Of a DNA stretch of 64,000 nt, positions 56,241 through 64,000 are shown piece by piece. The notes beneath the pieces were generated by a model. It saw only the letters and a list, made by a program, of their open reading frames with translations, was not told where the DNA came from and made no database searches. Positions within the stretch are counted from its first letter, which is position 1, and each line of letters opens with the position of its first letter. Made by a program: the position numbers and the translations under genes. Source of the DNA: Pseudoalteromonas sp. H105 (GTDB taxonomy: Bacteria; Pseudomonadota; Gammaproteobacteria; Enterobacterales; Alteromonadaceae); the NCBI RefSeq assembly GCF_001469215.1, contig NZ_LOFH01000011.1:1-64000 (forward strand), given 5' to 3'.

Positions 56241-56270
56241 ATTCTGTATCTTAAGGTGGCTTGGGTATAT
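56224..56270. repeat. MITE D remnant (47 bp)
   Basis: TATACCCAAAC, then CTGAATTCTGTATCTTAAGG and TGGCTTGGGTATA: left end fused to right end of MITE D, interior deleted. Supplies the stop codon of the DUF1294 gene. Confidence 0.8.
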
Positions 56271-56333
56271 TACTGGCAATATCGTTAGATTGATGCAATA
56301 TTATGCTTACGATTAACATGATAAGTTATTGAA

Positions 56334-57524
56334 ATGACATTTTTTTACCGCTGCTATCATTTTATTTTAAAATGTATTATTACTTTTATTGGTATACCCA
56401 ACCCACGTTTGTACACAGGTTACAGTGGTTTTGAGCAATGGTTAAAAACATGGGATCAAAACGCGCCATTACTGGTTGTCAGTGATGAGACATTATTCAA
56501 TTTAGGGGTGCTTGAGCATACGTTAGCATTGATTGATAAGCATAAAGTACCATGGCATTTGTACATTGATGTTTTGCCAAACCCAACCATTGATAATGTT
56601 GAAAATGGGTTATCTTTGTATCACGCAAAGCAATGTGCGGGTCTTGTTGCAATAGGTGGTGGATCTGTATTGGATTGCGCCAAAATGATTGCGGTTCGCT
56701 CCGTTAAACCTAAAAAGTCTATCAAACAATTGAAAGGTTTGTTTAAAGTTTTGAAGAAACTGCCGCCACTTTGTGCGATCCCTACAACGGCAGGCACGGG
56801 CTCTGAAACTACAGTTGCAGCAGTGATCAATGATCCTAAAGCGCAAACTAAATATGCAATAACTGATTTTTGTTTAGTTCCCAGCGATGCAATTTTAATT
56901 GCCCCTTTGACTCAAAGCGTGCCTAATTTTATTACTGCCGCTACAGGGGTGGATGCGTTAACGCATGCCATTGAATCCTACATCGGTAAGATTGGCACAG
57001 ATTTTAGTAATCAACAGGCATTGGCCGCGATTAAGTTGATCTTAAACAACCTCTCTACAGCCTATAATCAGGGTGATAATTTAGCGGCGCGAGAAAATAT
57101 GTTACTGGCTTCTTTTTATGCAGGCCAAGCATTTACTCGCGCGTCAGTGGGTTATGTTCATGCAATTGCACATCAGTTTGGTGCGCGTTATGGCACGGCA
57201 CACGGCTTAGCCAATAGTGTATTGCTTATGCCTGTACTTAGATTTTATGGTGAGAAAATTTTTCCTCAACTTGCAGACATCGCCGACTATTGTCAGTTAA
57301 CGCAAGCAGGGCAAAGTACGCAAACTAAGGCTACAATATTACTCGATGCAATAGAGCAGTTGTTGTTAGCGCTAAATATTCCCAACACGCTTGCAGAAAT
57401 ACGCACCACGGATATTGCTGAAATTGCCGCCGCCGCGATGAAAGAAGCGCATCCAGACTACCCCGTACCGACCTTTATGAATCATGCGCAATGTGAGGTA
57501 ATTATTGAACAACTCACTGAATGA
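56334..57524 (+). CDS. iron-containing (group III) alcohol dehydrogenase
   Basis: 396 aa. NAD(P)-binding GGGSVLDCAKMIAV, AIPTTAGTGSE, and the Fe-ligand positions Asp/His in TGVDALTHAIES, HAIAHQFG and YGTAHGLANSVLL are in place, so it should oxidise an alcohol with NAD(P). N-terminus is unusual: a short hydrophobic segment (FYRCYHFILKCIITFIGI). Substrate unknown. Confidence 0.92.
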   Translation: MTFFYRCYHFILKCIITFIGIPNPRLYTGYSGFEQWLKTWDQNAPLLVVSDETLFNLGVLEHTLALIDKHKVPWHLYIDVLPNPTIDNVENGLSLYHAKQCAGLVAIGGGSVLDCAKMIAVRSVKPKKSIKQLKGLFKVLKKLPPLCAIPTTAGTGSETTVAAVINDPKAQTKYAITDFCLVPSDAILIAPLTQSVPNFITAATGVDALTHAIESYIGKIGTDFSNQQALAAIKLILNNLSTAYNQGDNLAARENMLLASFYAGQAFTRASVGYVHAIAHQFGARYGTAHGLANSVLLMPVLRFYGEKIFPQLADIADYCQLTQAGQSTQTKATILLDAIEQLLLALNIPNTLAEIRTTDIAEIAAAAMKEAHPDYPVPTFMNHAQCEVIIEQLTE

Positions 57525-57530
57525 AAAAAA

Positions 57531-57554
57531 ACAGCCTTCTCTAAAGAAGGCTGT
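57531..57554. terminator. terminator between convergent Fe-ADH and rhomboid genes
   Basis: Stem ACAGCCTTCT / AGAAGGCTGT with a 4-base loop; minus-strand T-run of eight, so strongest for the rhomboid operon. Confidence 0.88.
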
Positions 57555-57559
57555 AACGG

Positions 57560-58645
57560 TTAGCGTTTTAACTGGGCGTGTGGTTGGTTTAACAGCACAA
57601 TGATTGGGTTACACTGATAGATTTTCGCTTTAAGTAAATAACCGATGATTAAGCCAATAATAAAACCACCCAGGTGAGCACCATAATCAATACCGTCCGG
57701 TGCTGATAATATGCCAAATAGGTTGATACCTAACCAAATCACGAAGAACCACATTGCCGAGAGCTTTTTTTGATAAATAATGATCATAAACGTTAAGCTT
57801 GCGTGCCTAAACCACATTAAGTACATACCAAATAACCCTGCAATCGCACCACTCGCTCCGACGCTTGGTGTCGCTGAACCTGAATTAACAATAAAACTGG
57901 TAAATGATGCGCCTAATCCACATACCAAATACCACATTAAGAACCGTTTATGGCCTAATACGTCTTCAAGATTATCGCCAACGATATATAAAAAATACAT
58001 ATTACCGAGTAGGTGCAAAATTGAACCGTGTAAAAACACACAAGTGATCAATGTCCATATCTGATGGCCTTGCCCAACTTCACTTGGCTTCATAGCAAAG
58101 GTGTTGATGGTGGCAATCAACGTGTCAGTATTAAAGAAATATAATGCAAAAATAATAATATTGAGTGCGACGAGCCCCCGTGTGACCCAAGGTATGTGTT
58201 TGGGTTTTACGTTATATTCAACGGGCATTTGAGTTAAAAATTGGAATAGGTATGTTTTCCAACTAATTTTTTTATTCAGCAGATCGAGGTTTGCTTTAAG
58301 TTCAGGGCTGTTTTTAACGCTGTCTAGTTGTGTTTTTTCTATCCAACTGCCATCGCAATGACGACAAACGTCAATCTCGGTATGAAAGTCTTCAAGCAAA
58401 TGAAAGCGCTCTAGGTTTTTATTGCAATCAGGGCAATCTAATTTTGATATGCCTAGAGATTTTCCAAAATGCGCTTCGTATTTTTCGCAGGTGGGTGTGT
58501 CACTGACTTCTGCAATCATACGATTCACCTCGTTCTTTTCAAACCAAAGGCCACCGCATTTTCGACAAATATCAATTTCTTCTCCTTGATAATGTGTTAC
58601 CTCAAGGGCGACATTTTTGCAATGAGGACAAATTTTAGTGGCCAT
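57560..58645 (-). CDS. rhomboid protease fused to two TFIIB-type zinc ribbons
   Basis: 361 aa. Zinc ribbons at the N-terminus: Cys6, Cys9, Cys27, Cys30 and Cys71, Cys74, Cys94, Cys97. Then six transmembrane helices of the GlpG type with catalytic Ser265 in GASGAIAG and His324 in YGAHLGG; Asn-His of HLLGNMYFLY and oxyanion positions are also there. An intramembrane serine protease cutting helices of membrane proteins. Gene overlaps the next one upstream by 11 bases. Confidence 0.92.
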   Translation of the reverse strand: MATKICPHCKNVALEVTHYQGEEIDICRKCGGLWFEKNEVNRMIAEVSDTPTCEKYEAHFGKSLGISKLDCPDCNKNLERFHLLEDFHTEIDVCRHCDGSWIEKTQLDSVKNSPELKANLDLLNKKISWKTYLFQFLTQMPVEYNVKPKHIPWVTRGLVALNIIIFALYFFNTDTLIATINTFAMKPSEVGQGHQIWTLITCVFLHGSILHLLGNMYFLYIVGDNLEDVLGHKRFLMWYLVCGLGASFTSFIVNSGSATPSVGASGAIAGLFGMYLMWFRHASLTFMIIIYQKKLSAMWFFVIWLGINLFGILSAPDGIDYGAHLGGFIIGLIIGYLLKAKIYQCNPIIVLLNQPHAQLKR

Positions 58646-59252
58646 GATTTATCTCCCTTAATGATCCTATCATAATGTCATTTTGTTTTAGCTCTTGCTG
58701 AAGCGCCGCAGCGCTCATCTTGAGTTGTGGTAACGTCTGTTGTTGGATTATGTCGGTTAGCTTATTTAGTTCAATAGCGGCTTGGCGGGCTGACATTTGG
58801 CGTTTTAAGGCGGCATTAATAATAAATTCAGCGCGGCTGTAAAAGCGGCGGATTTGAGTTAAAAAAATACTGGGTGTTTCCAATGTTGTAGGCGAATATT
58901 GCATTGTTTGCCAAATGTATTTTTCTAGAGAAGGGCTGTGATATTGCATTTCAGACAGTGGCGGGCTTTTAGATAAGCGCTGCGCATACGCGGCCACATT
59001 GACGGCGTTATCATTTACTTCATCATACAACGAACTGCGTAGATAAAAGTTGTCTTCCATCTTACTAAAGGTGTCAAATTTGAGTGCTTGTTCTAGCCCA
59101 CTTTGCGCAGCAAGATAAACACCAAAAATTGTAGAAAGTACTAAAAACAGTTGGTTCAACCAAAAGCCTGTGCTTTTAAGTTCTTTGTTATCAACTGTTT
59201 TTAAAGCATGCGCCAATTTGGGCTTATTTTCCGCCTCATCAGTGTGTTCCAT
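58635..59252 (-). CDS. partner of rhomboid: single-pass hypothetical protein
   Basis: 205 aa. One hydrophobic segment at about residues 31-48 (LNQLFLVLSTIFGVYLAA); the rest is helical and charged, with a Gln/Leu-rich C-terminal coiled coil. Unknown family. The 11-base overlap with the rhomboid gene shows coupled translation; it might be a substrate or regulator. Confidence 0.72.
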   Translation of the reverse strand: MEHTDEAENKPKLAHALKTVDNKELKSTGFWLNQLFLVLSTIFGVYLAAQSGLEQALKFDTFSKMEDNFYLRSSLYDEVNDNAVNVAAYAQRLSKSPPLSEMQYHSPSLEKYIWQTMQYSPTTLETPSIFLTQIRRFYSRAEFIINAALKRQMSARQAAIELNKLTDIIQQQTLPQLKMSAAALQQELKQNDIMIGSLREINHGH

Positions 59253-59429
59253 AAATGTCCTTATTATAGCGTCCTTTTTGAGCGCGGTAGACTACGTTAA
59301 TTTGTATAAATTAACAACAGTCTATGGCGTTAAATACCATTTAATTTTATCGAAACGCAACTGCATTCAGTTGCTTAGCGCAAATAAGTGCTTTTATATC
59401 AAATAGCGTTGCTATGCGGGAATGATGCT

Positions 59430-59894
59430 TTATGTGTCTTTTTCTAATAACACAGCACCACTTTGGTTTTCGCCGAGGTGATCGTCTTTATTATAAATAG
59501 GGCATTTGTCCATTGATAAACAGCCACAGCCGATACAGCCATCAACGCGTTCGCGTAACCGCTGCATAAACGCAATGCGTTCATCGAGTTGCGTTTGCCA
59601 TTGTTTTGACAGTGCTGACCAATCCTTTTTGGTGGGAGTGCGCTCGTCGGGTAATGTGGACAGCGTTTGCTTGACTTCCTCCAGCGTTATTCCCATCGCT
59701 TGGGCGGCTTTAATAACAGCAATACGGCGAAGCACGTCAGGTTTATAACGCCGTTGATTACCGTTGTTACGCCAGCTGCGAATGAGCCCTTTAGTTTCGT
59801 AAAAGTGGAGGGTTGATACTTTGACACCACTGCGTTTGGCAACATAGCCCACGGTTAAATTGGCTTCAATTAATTTTTTTTGTAAAGCAGTCAT
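59430..59894 (-). CDS. soxR: redox-sensing activator SoxR
   Basis: 154 aa MerR-family protein. HTH (TVGYVAKRSGVKVSTLHFYE), dimerisation coiled coil, and C-terminal [2Fe-2S] ligands in CIGCGCLSMDKC. Activates in response to redox-cycling compounds. A near-perfect SoxR box lies in the divergent promoter at 59933-59950. Confidence 0.95.
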   Translation of the reverse strand: MTALQKKLIEANLTVGYVAKRSGVKVSTLHFYETKGLIRSWRNNGNQRRYKPDVLRRIAVIKAAQAMGITLEEVKQTLSTLPDERTPTKKDWSALSKQWQTQLDERIAFMQRLRERVDGCIGCGCLSMDKCPIYNKDDHLGENQSGAVLLEKDT

Positions 59895-59928
59895 TGTTTT
59901 CTTCTGTTAAAAAATTTATAAGTGCTTA

Positions 59929-59959
59929 TTGACCTTAAGTTAACTTGAGGTTTTAAGCT
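59929..59959 (+). promoter_or_regulatory. SoxR-controlled promoter with SoxR box
   Basis: Box CCTTAAGTTAACTTGAGG (59933-59950; canonical CCTCAAGTTAACTTGAGG, one mismatch). It sits between -35 TTGACC and -10 TAAGCT with the overlong 19-base spacer typical of MerR-type activation. Drives the flavodoxin gene at 59991. Confidence 0.9.
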
Positions 59960-59990
59960 TTGCTCCATCATAAAAAAAGGAGTGAACCCA

Positions 59991-60455
59991 ATGCAAGAAA
60001 AATCAAACCACAATACAGCAATTATTTATTCAAGCGCACGTAAAGTGGGCAATACCAGCATGCAAGTTAACAATTACGTAGCCAAGCATGGTGGCCAAGG
60101 TTTTTGCCTTGATGACTTTGTTATTTCGCCTTATCGCTATGACAAAAACTACCCAGAAGATGATTTTTATAGGTTATTTGAGCAGCTACTTACCTTTGAT
60201 CATTGGGTCATAGCGTCACCTATTTATTGGTATAACACTACGCCGCAAATGAAAGCGTTTATGGATAGAATTACTGATTACATGGACGACGAAGCGTTAA
60301 AGCCCAAACTGAGATCATTACGACAAAAACAGTTTTCACTCCTCTCTAATGCGGCATCACTTTCTGCTCCTGATGCATTTTTGGATATGTTTAAACATAC
60401 ATTTAATTATTTAGGGATGACGTTTAAGGCGCATTCCCATGTTCAGGCTAGTTAA
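59991..60455 (+). CDS. flavodoxin-fold NAD(P)H oxidoreductase
   Basis: 154 aa from ATG 59991 (AAGGAG upstream; GTG at 59982 lies too near). FMN-binding loop SSARKVGNTS, then ASPIYWYNTTPQMKAFMDR, typical of the NADPH-dependent FMN reductase family. Under SoxR control, so a redox-stress reductase, perhaps of quinones or phenazines. Confidence 0.85.
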   Translation: MQEKSNHNTAIIYSSARKVGNTSMQVNNYVAKHGGQGFCLDDFVISPYRYDKNYPEDDFYRLFEQLLTFDHWVIASPIYWYNTTPQMKAFMDRITDYMDDEALKPKLRSLRQKQFSLLSNAASLSAPDAFLDMFKHTFNYLGMTFKAHSHVQAS

Positions 60456-60510
60456 TTACTTTAAATAACGTTAGGGTAGGCTAAACCAAAATAAAATAAA
60501 AGGGTAACTT

Positions 60511-61035
60511 ATGAAAACATCACTTTTAGGCTTTAGCCTTCTTTTAACTAGCTTTAGTAGTTTGGCGGCAGAGCCTGCGCCTGTTATTAAAGACTATGGT
60601 TATTTTTATAATGTACCTGAGCATATATCTGATTTAAGCCAAGCGCAGTTTAAAATTGCCTTTGATGTAGGTGATGGCGCTAAAAAAGGCGCGCAAAATA
60701 ATCATATCAACTCACTTGCCCGTTTTATTAATATGCATGTAGCTCATGGCGTTAAGCCTGAAAACATTCAACTCGCGTTAGTGGTGCATGGTGGCGCAAG
60801 TGTTGATGTACTTAAAAACAGTTTTTATAAAGCCCGGTTTGAAAAAGATAACAAAACCCAATCTTTGATCAAACAACTGCTTGCTAATAATACCCAGGTG
60901 TATGTGTGCGGGCAGTCGGCAATGCATATGAAAGTTTCATCTGAACAACTCATTCCTGGAGTGAAAATGGCGCTTTCAGCGATGACAGCCCATGCCCAGT
61001 TACAGCAACAAGGCTATACGTTGAATCCGTTTTAA
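60511..61035 (+). CDS. exported DsrE-family protein
   Basis: 174 aa. Signal peptide at about residues 1-19 (FSSLAA). Central VCGQSAMHMKV is the DsrE-like Cys motif, and LALVVHGGA the beta-strand core. DsrE-family proteins are sulfur carriers or hydrolase-like; here it is periplasmic. Stop overlaps the next start (TAATG). Confidence 0.82.
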   Translation: MKTSLLGFSLLLTSFSSLAAEPAPVIKDYGYFYNVPEHISDLSQAQFKIAFDVGDGAKKGAQNNHINSLARFINMHVAHGVKPENIQLALVVHGGASVDVLKNSFYKARFEKDNKTQSLIKQLLANNTQVYVCGQSAMHMKVSSEQLIPGVKMALSAMTAHAQLQQQGYTLNPF

Positions 61036-61634
61036 TGAATATCCTGTGTTTTGGTGACTCTAATACCTTTGGTATTTCACCGGTTGATGGTAAACGTTTT
61101 TCTGAAAGTGAGCGTTGGCCTACTTTATTAAAGCAGCAGTTGAGCATAGACTTTGACGTTATTGAAGCGGGGCTGCCTAATCGCACCTTAGTGAATAATC
61201 CGCCATTTAGCGGCAATAAATCAGGCGTAAAATATTTAAAACCTTACCTTGAGGCACAGCCACTGGATGTCATTATCATTCAACTCGGTACCAATGATTT
61301 AAAAGCACGTTTTGCGCTGTCAGCTATCGAGATTGGCAAAGCGCTTGAGGAGTTAGTTTTAGCCATTAAAGCCTTTTATCAATGTAAAACATTACCAAAG
61401 ATAATCATTGTAAGTCCGCCTAGGGTTCATGAGGTTGGTAGTTATAAAAGCATTTACGCAGGTGCAAGTAAAAAAGCTGAACAATTATCTATTGAATTCA
61501 AAGCCATCGCTGATCGCCAAGAATGTGTGTTTATCGATGGCTTTACACTTATTGATGCTTGTGAAAGTGAGGGGGTACATTGGCCTTATGAAGAACACAA
61601 ACGGCTTGCAAAGCAGCTACTACCCTTATTTTAA
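61035..61634 (+). CDS. SGNH/GDSL hydrolase
   Basis: 199 aa. Block I CFGDSNTFGISP (nucleophile Ser), block III QLGTNDLK, and final DGFTLIDACESEGVHW with catalytic Asp/His. Cytoplasmic, no signal peptide. Arylesterase-like; coupled to the DsrE gene by a 1-base overlap. Confidence 0.88.
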   Translation: MNILCFGDSNTFGISPVDGKRFSESERWPTLLKQQLSIDFDVIEAGLPNRTLVNNPPFSGNKSGVKYLKPYLEAQPLDVIIIQLGTNDLKARFALSAIEIGKALEELVLAIKAFYQCKTLPKIIIVSPPRVHEVGSYKSIYAGASKKAEQLSIEFKAIADRQECVFIDGFTLIDACESEGVHWPYEEHKRLAKQLLPLF

Positions 61635-62305
61635 AGCAGTGTACGCGAAAGCTCTTTATATGATTTGCCAATTTTAATTTTAGCCCCTGTTGTTAGTTCA
61701 ACATATTCATGATTAACAGCAGTCACTTTGTTTTTATTAATTAAATACGATTTATGAATTTGTATAAATGTATCTGCTAGCTGTTCACTCAGTTGCTTAA
61801 GTGTCGCTGTGGCAAGCGTGGTATTCTGCGCTTGATGCAACTTTACATAATTACCGTAAGCTTCAAAATACTCAATTGTGTCTAACGCGAACTTGCGTTT
61901 TTCTCGGTCGACTTTAAGCGTTATATCTTTGGGCTTTTGCTCTAAAGGCTTGGCAGTGCGTTGACACACTTTGCTGAGGGCTTGCTTTAGTCTTTGCGCT
62001 GAAACGGGTTTGAGCAAGTAGTCTGTAACATTTAAATCAAAGCCAGCTAGGGCATATTCTTGATAGGCACTATTGATAATTACTTGCGGCGGATTAGCGA
62101 GCGCCTTTAATAGTTCGAGCCCTGTTAATTCTGGCATATTAATGTCAAGAAACACTAAATCAATACCTGGTTTGGCAAGCACACATAAGGCATCTTGAGC
62201 GCTATAGTATTGGCCTACCACATTTATATTAGTGTGTTCTGTTAAATGATGCAGCAGCACTTGGTGCGCCAATGGCTCGTCATCAACAATGATGGCTTTT
62301 ATCAT
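61631..62305 (-). CDS. LytTR-family response regulator
   Basis: 224 aa from ATG 62305 (ATGA overlap with the kinase stop). Receiver domain (IVDDEPLAHQ, phospho-Asp in VFLDINMPELTG), and LytTR DNA-binding domain in the C-terminal 100 residues (FALDTIEYFEAYGNYVKLH). Pair with the sensor kinase. Confidence 0.92.
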   Translation of the reverse strand: MIKAIIVDDEPLAHQVLLHHLTEHTNINVVGQYYSAQDALCVLAKPGIDLVFLDINMPELTGLELLKALANPPQVIINSAYQEYALAGFDLNVTDYLLKPVSAQRLKQALSKVCQRTAKPLEQKPKDITLKVDREKRKFALDTIEYFEAYGNYVKLHQAQNTTLATATLKQLSEQLADTFIQIHKSYLINKNKVTAVNHEYVELTTGAKIKIGKSYKELSRTLL

Positions 62306-63810
62306 TTTTGCAGCTCCAAGGTCAGTGTTGTTTGCCATATTGCATCTTGCTTATGGGTTATTAGTGAATGTTTATTAGGGTATAAAAGTTGCAGTCGTTT
62401 TTGTAAATTAGCAAGCCCCATCCCTTGTTCTTTTTTGGCTACTCGAGCGGGTATTGGATTGGCGCAATATAGCGTTAAAGTATTGTTATTGATTGTTATT
62501 TCAATTGATACATGTGTTTTGTCGCTCGCGGGTTCAACCCCATGTTTTATGGCGTTTTCGACAATAATAATCAATAGCAGCGGTGTGATACTCAAGGCGT
62601 CAAAATTGTTTGGCCAAACAAGGTTAAACTCACATTTATTTGCGCTTCTTATATTTTGTAATTCAATAAAGCTTTTAAGGTAGTCTAGCTCTTTTTCTAG
62701 AGGCACTGATGATTTTTGCCCTTCATAAACTGTGTAGCGTAGTAGATCAGCTAAATGCAGCACCAACTGTGGAGCTTGTTCTGATTTTGTTAGCGTAAGC
62801 GCATATAAGTTATTTAATGTATTAAATAAAAAGTGAGGGTTCACTTGTTGTTGGAGTAATTTTAGTTCGGTTTGAGTTTGCTGTTTAGCGACCTCATTTA
62901 ACTTGCTTTGTTGCTGTTGACGCTCAAATGCTAAAATAATCGGTGTGCTTATAACAAGAAAAAACAGCATAAACTGATAATTGTATTTGTTAAAGATCTC
63001 TTGGCTGCCACTTGGGGTTAGGTTTGGAATGTGAGCAGGTAAATTGTTTACAGGTAATGTAAGAACAGCAGCAATCAATAAAGGAGTCAGCACCGCGATT
63101 ACAATGATACATGCAGCAACAAAGGTAAACACACCATGGGTAGCAAGCAAGTGACGAATAAGCAGGTAGCGGTTCAATAAGTATAAGCCATAAAGTATTG
63201 CAACATACACGCTAAGTTGCCAAAAATAAGTCATAAATTGGCTAAATTGGGAGATTATTTTACTCGGCTCAATTATCAATTCGAATGGCTGATTTAGGAA
63301 AGGGTTTTCATGTGTGTTGAGTACCCCAGCCATGATGAAAGACCAGCAAAAGAGGAGTATTAACACTACATTATCTAACGATATTAATGAGCTATACCAG
63401 TTACTGATGAATGACTTGTGGTTTGCTGTGGTGCACTGAGATAGCAGCCAAATGCTACTTGCTCCAGTGCATAAAACCCACCCTTGCAGTCCAAGGTGTT
63501 GCCAATGGGCAAATTGTGGAAACAGCACATTGAGCGCGTATATCAAGATAGGGTAAGCAATAAAACCTAACAACCAGCTTATTAAGGCTAGCCTTAATGG
63601 CTGTTTAAATGCCATTACATGGGCGATTAAAAAAGGCAGGCATGCGAAAATAAGTTGCGTATTTATTTGTAAATAATGCGCCGTTGAGCTGAGCCTTAAC
63701 GATAGAAAGCGAATATGGGCTTCAAGCAAAATTGCAGCCAATAGAGGCAGTAATACAATAACATATTTTACCTTAATTCGTTGTGATAAAAAGGAAATAA
63801 CCGCTTGCAC
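62302..63810 (-). CDS. LytS-type sensor histidine kinase
   Basis: 502 aa. About seven transmembrane helices, then a coiled linker, then the His_kinase domain with phospho-acceptor His in QQQVNPHFLFNTLNNLYALT and HATPase (IIVENAIKHGVEP; GMGLANLQKRL). Ligand unknown. Followed by the LytTR regulator. Confidence 0.92.
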   Translation of the reverse strand: MQAVISFLSQRIKVKYVIVLLPLLAAILLEAHIRFLSLRLSSTAHYLQINTQLIFACLPFLIAHVMAFKQPLRLALISWLLGFIAYPILIYALNVLFPQFAHWQHLGLQGWVLCTGASSIWLLSQCTTANHKSFISNWYSSLISLDNVVLILLFCWSFIMAGVLNTHENPFLNQPFELIIEPSKIISQFSQFMTYFWQLSVYVAILYGLYLLNRYLLIRHLLATHGVFTFVAACIIVIAVLTPLLIAAVLTLPVNNLPAHIPNLTPSGSQEIFNKYNYQFMLFFLVISTPIILAFERQQQQSKLNEVAKQQTQTELKLLQQQVNPHFLFNTLNNLYALTLTKSEQAPQLVLHLADLLRYTVYEGQKSSVPLEKELDYLKSFIELQNIRSANKCEFNLVWPNNFDALSITPLLLIIIVENAIKHGVEPASDKTHVSIEITINNNTLTLYCANPIPARVAKKEQGMGLANLQKRLQLLYPNKHSLITHKQDAIWQTTLTLELQK

Positions 63811-64000
63811 ATTTCACCTAACTATAATTTTAACTTCACACCACTTTACCTTTTAAACATCAATAACACATCTTTACACAGCTAAAAAACCTCAAATAAT
63901 GATGAAAGTAAGGTTTTTAATGATGAGTAGCCAATTTTTCCTCTTATCCCTTATTTTTTGGCTTTGATCATTACTTGCTAGCTGTTTTGTTAGGTGTTGC

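Overview
The window looks like chromosome of a marine gammaproteobacterium of the order Alteromonadales, most likely Pseudoalteromonas. This rests on the low-GC DNA, the rlmN-pilW-rodZ-ispG-hisS-yfgM-bamB-der order, and protein types common in that genus (thrombospondin type 3 secreted protein, YfhL ferredoxin, TrhP, AstB, many c-di-GMP proteins). The genus is an inference; no rRNA or tRNA gene is present to confirm it.

Regions. (1) 1-13.9 kb: accessory genes: a broken flavodoxin-fold oxidoreductase, a DedA membrane protein, a Ca-binding secreted protein, a LysR/VOC divergent pair, an esterase, a diguanylate cyclase, a thioredoxin-like protein, DUF4202 and DUF6671 proteins, and a decayed dabB-dabA bicarbonate-uptake operon (11.6-13.0 kb). 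(2) 14.0-24.7 kb: conserved housekeeping block on the minus strand, ndk, rlmN, pilW, rodZ, ispG, hisS, yfgM, bamB, der. pilW is split by an in-frame TAA. (3) 25-46.9 kb: trhP, hipBA, yfhL, dld with a ribbon-helix-helix gene, a PfpI/DJ-1 gene broken by a 265-bp MITE, kelch plus zinc-less sirtuin, a GGDEF/EAL protein, astB, acyltransferase, quinone oxidoreductase, ohr with its MarR regulator, and a chemotaxis receptor. (4) 46.9-53.9 kb: an integrase-less, integron-like cassette array of eight small orphan genes. (5) 54-64 kb: TetR/AhpD-like pair, DUF1579-like and DUF1294 proteins, Fe-alcohol dehydrogenase, a zinc-ribbon/rhomboid protease with a partner gene, SoxR with a near-perfect SoxR box before a flavodoxin, a DsrE/GDSL pair, and a LytS/LytR-type two-component system.

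The most unusual region is the cassette array. Seven of its eight genes are read from the right-hand end of one of two repeat families: A (about 425 bp, four copies, one truncated) and B (146-147 bp, four copies). A and B end in almost the same 18-bp sequence and always abut a GTT. B has terminal inverted repeats and is flanked by GTT on both sides. In three cases the left GTT is the crossover core of an attC-like hairpin site, and in the fourth it ends a degenerate site. Each A copy carries a well-spaced sigma70-like promoter pointing into the next gene. The array therefore looks as if mobile ends that recognise the integron recombination core have supplied promoters to otherwise promoterless cassettes.

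A second MITE family (D; 264-265 bp, TIR starting TATACCCAAACC) has four copies or remnants in the window. One breaks the PfpI/DJ-1 gene and one provides the last codons and stop of the DUF1294 gene.
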